A stretch of 64,000 nt of DNA. It comes from JAJDAN01 sp046583095 (GTDB lineage: Bacteria; Myxococcota_A; UBA9160; UBA4427). The notes beneath the pieces are model-generated. The model was not told the origin of the DNA. It made no database searches and was given only the letters and a program-made list of their open reading frames with translations. Made by a program: the position numbers and the translations under genes. Location: positions 1-64,000 of the forward strand of contig JAYGDB010000078.1 of assembly GCA_046583095.1 (NCBI GenBank). Reading direction: 5' to 3'. Shown here piece by piece: positions 62,699 through 64,000 of the stretch; position 1 is the stretch's first letter, and each line of letters begins with the position of its first letter.

Positions 62699-63118
62699 AT
62701 GAGTGAATCGAGCGAGCTCGCGGACCGACTCGCACTGCGAGAGCTGGTCGATCGCTATGCGCAGATTCCGGATGACCGGGACTACGCGCTCGTCGACGAC
62801 GTATTCGCCGAAGACGCCACCCTCGTCGGGCCGGGCTTCGAGCTCTCTGGTCGTGAGCTGATCCGACAGGGCATGCAAGCCATCGAGCAGTATTCGGCGA
62901 CGCTGCACTCGATGCACGGGCAGGTCGTCGAAATCCACGGCGACGAGGCCAGTGGCGACACCTGGTGCATCGCGAACCACATTCACGAGAAGGACGGGCA
63001 ACCCCACAAGCTCGATTGGGGGATCCGCTACAAGGACCGCTACCGGCGCGACGCCGCCGGCTGGCGGATCGCCCATCGCGAGTTGGTGCTGGTCTGGAGC
63101 CAGGAGCTTCCGCTCTGA
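62699..63118 (+). CDS. SnoaL-like (NTF2-fold) protein
   Basis: The 139-residue protein has the NTF2/SnoaL_4-like pattern: a first helix LADRLALRELVDRYAQIPDDRDY, then DVFAEDATLVGPGFELSG, and a sheet with HSMHGQVVEI and GIRYKDRYRRDAAGWRIAHRE. Such proteins are small isomerases, hydratases or binding subunits. GGGAGAG precedes ATG 62699. It follows the aldehyde dehydrogenase by 35 bases in the same direction and probably shares its transcript; the substrate is unknown. Confidence 0.83.
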   Translation: MSESSELADRLALRELVDRYAQIPDDRDYALVDDVFAEDATLVGPGFELSGRELIRQGMQAIEQYSATLHSMHGQVVEIHGDEASGDTWCIANHIHEKDGQPHKLDWGIRYKDRYRRDAAGWRIAHRELVLVWSQELPL

Positions 63119-63976
63119 TCAGCCCCCGAGCTTGAGTCCGCCCCCGGTGACGATCGGCGTGTTCGTCCAGCGCCCGTCGGGCGCGCGGTAGAAGCCGCCG
63201 GCGGCAAGGGCGCCACCATCCATGTGCACCGTCGTGCCGGTCACCCAACTCGAGAGATCCGACGCGAGAAACAGCGCGCAACCCGCCGCATCGTCGGGGC
63301 GCCCGAAGCGCCCGAGCGGAATCCAGTACGGGATTCGGTCCCGGTGCTGCTCCGGGATCCAGCGCTGAACTGGAATCTGCAGCGTATCGGTCGTCTCCGG
63401 GGCAATCGCGTTTACCCGGATCTTCTTGGGGCCGAGCTCGAGGGCGAGGCTCTTCGTGAACCCCGTGAGCCCAGTATTGAACGCCGAGTAGACAGCGGCT
63501 CCCGGAATCCCGCGAAACGCCTCGATGGTCGAAAAGTTGATGATGCTGCCGCCGTCTCCGTGCTCCAGCATGTGCGGCAGGGCCGCGCGCGTGCAGCGGA
63601 AGACCTGCTTGAGATTGATGTCGTAGAGCACCTCCCAGTCGTCGTCGGTGCTGCGCACGAAAGCGCCGCCGCGACCCAGGTAGTCACCCACGAGGTTGAC
63701 GAGAACGTCGATGCGGCCGAAGGCCCGCACACCGGCCGCCACCATCGAGTCCACCTGGGACTGGATCCGAACATCACTCACGTGAGCCAGGGCCCGGCCG
63801 CCCCGCTCCTCGATTGCGGCGACAGTCTCCTCGGCTCGTCCCGCGTCCTGCTCGGCGACGATGACCGCGGCACCGTAGGCCGCGAAGGTCTCGGAGATGC
63901 TCCTCCCCATGCCTCCACCACCGCCGGTGACGATGGCGACCTTCCCTTCCAACGAGACGGCAGATCGATCCAACAT
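63119..63976 (-). CDS. SDR-family protein without the usual catalytic lysine
   Basis: The 285-residue SDR has the cofactor motif TGGGGGMG and a Ser149 of the triad in INFSTIEAF. Tyr163 is present in YSAFN, but the family lysine four residues later is Asn167, so activity may be changed or absent. The usual NNAG motif is also altered (VLVNLVGDY). It otherwise has the C-terminal SDR pattern DDAAGCALFLASDLSSWVTG. GGAG lies before ATG 63976. It is convergent with the SnoaL-like gene, abutting it exactly. Confidence 0.87.
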   Translation of the reverse strand: MLDRSAVSLEGKVAIVTGGGGGMGRSISETFAAYGAAVIVAEQDAGRAEETVAAIEERGGRALAHVSDVRIQSQVDSMVAAGVRAFGRIDVLVNLVGDYLGRGGAFVRSTDDDWEVLYDINLKQVFRCTRAALPHMLEHGDGGSIINFSTIEAFRGIPGAAVYSAFNTGLTGFTKSLALELGPKKIRVNAIAPETTDTLQIPVQRWIPEQHRDRIPYWIPLGRFGRPDDAAGCALFLASDLSSWVTGTTVHMDGGALAAGGFYRAPDGRWTNTPIVTGGGLKLGG

Positions 63977-64000
63977 GCTCTTCTCCTCTCTCGAGGAGGA

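Noticed and set aside
1..64000. CRISPR arrays, tRNA or rRNA genes, IS elements, phage genes
   Set aside because: Looked for on both strands; no repeat-spacer array, RNA fold, transposase or phage gene could be recognised.

Overview
The window is a dense, high-GC chromosomal segment of a Gram-negative bacterium. Evidence for an outer membrane includes a TonB-dependent receptor, a Ton energising cluster, a beta-barrel protein and lipoproteins. The mix of a DUF3450/TtpC-type Ton cluster, several sulfatase-superfamily proteins, F420/LLM-type and GMC oxidoreductases, acyl-CoA-type flavoenzymes, SDRs and DUF3604 proteins suggests a deltaproteobacterial or Myxococcota-like free-living heterotroph. 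That placement is inferred from gene content only. No rRNA, tRNA, CRISPR array, IS element or prophage was recognised. No stretch over about 300 bases lacks a gene.

Layout. 1-3.1 kb: a truncated sulfatase-superfamily gene at the edge, a GT-C-like membrane protein, and a fragment of an acyltransferase-3 gene. 3.1-9.1 kb: an arylsulfatase/haloalkane dehalogenase pair, divergent from pyruvate kinase and a two-RCK potassium channel. 9.1-11.9 kb: an FAD oxidoreductase/LLM oxidoreductase pair and a small exported protein. 11.9-17.9 kb: a Ton-like operon read leftward as DUF3450, TtpC-like ExbB, ExbB, TonB, TPR, DUF4136 lipoprotein and ExbD. ExbD sits last instead of beside ExbB and has its own palindrome upstream. 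18-24.2 kb: a large membrane protein, an outer-membrane beta-barrel protein and a divergent TonB-dependent receptor, a plausible client of the Ton system.

24.2-31.2 kb: a sulfatase-like membrane phosphatase, a long TPR lipoprotein, an exported protein with an IPTLxxWG-CTERM-like tail followed by a strong terminator, and two small exported proteins. 31.2-38.5 kb: a spermidine-synthase/transporter fusion, a hybrid PAS histidine kinase and a YfhO-like membrane protein. 38.5-43.6 kb: an acetoacetate-decarboxylase-like protein, an orphan xylose isomerase, an APH-type kinase with DUF6285, and an SDR.

43.6-64 kb: accessory catabolism. It includes two secreted DUF3604 (PHP-like) proteins; a leftward operon of a BtrH-like acyltransferase/peptidase fold, GMC oxidoreductase, its small subunit, a hotdog thioesterase and a nitroreductase; a nitronate monooxygenase-like protein divergent from an acyl-CoA-dehydrogenase-like monooxygenase; an isochorismatase-fold protein abutting an RND exporter; an aldehyde dehydrogenase; a SnoaL-like protein; and an SDR. 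The best candidates for undescribed biology are the rearranged Ton cluster with its receptor, the BtrH-like/GMC operon flanked by DUF3604 proteins, and the CTERM-tailed protein.
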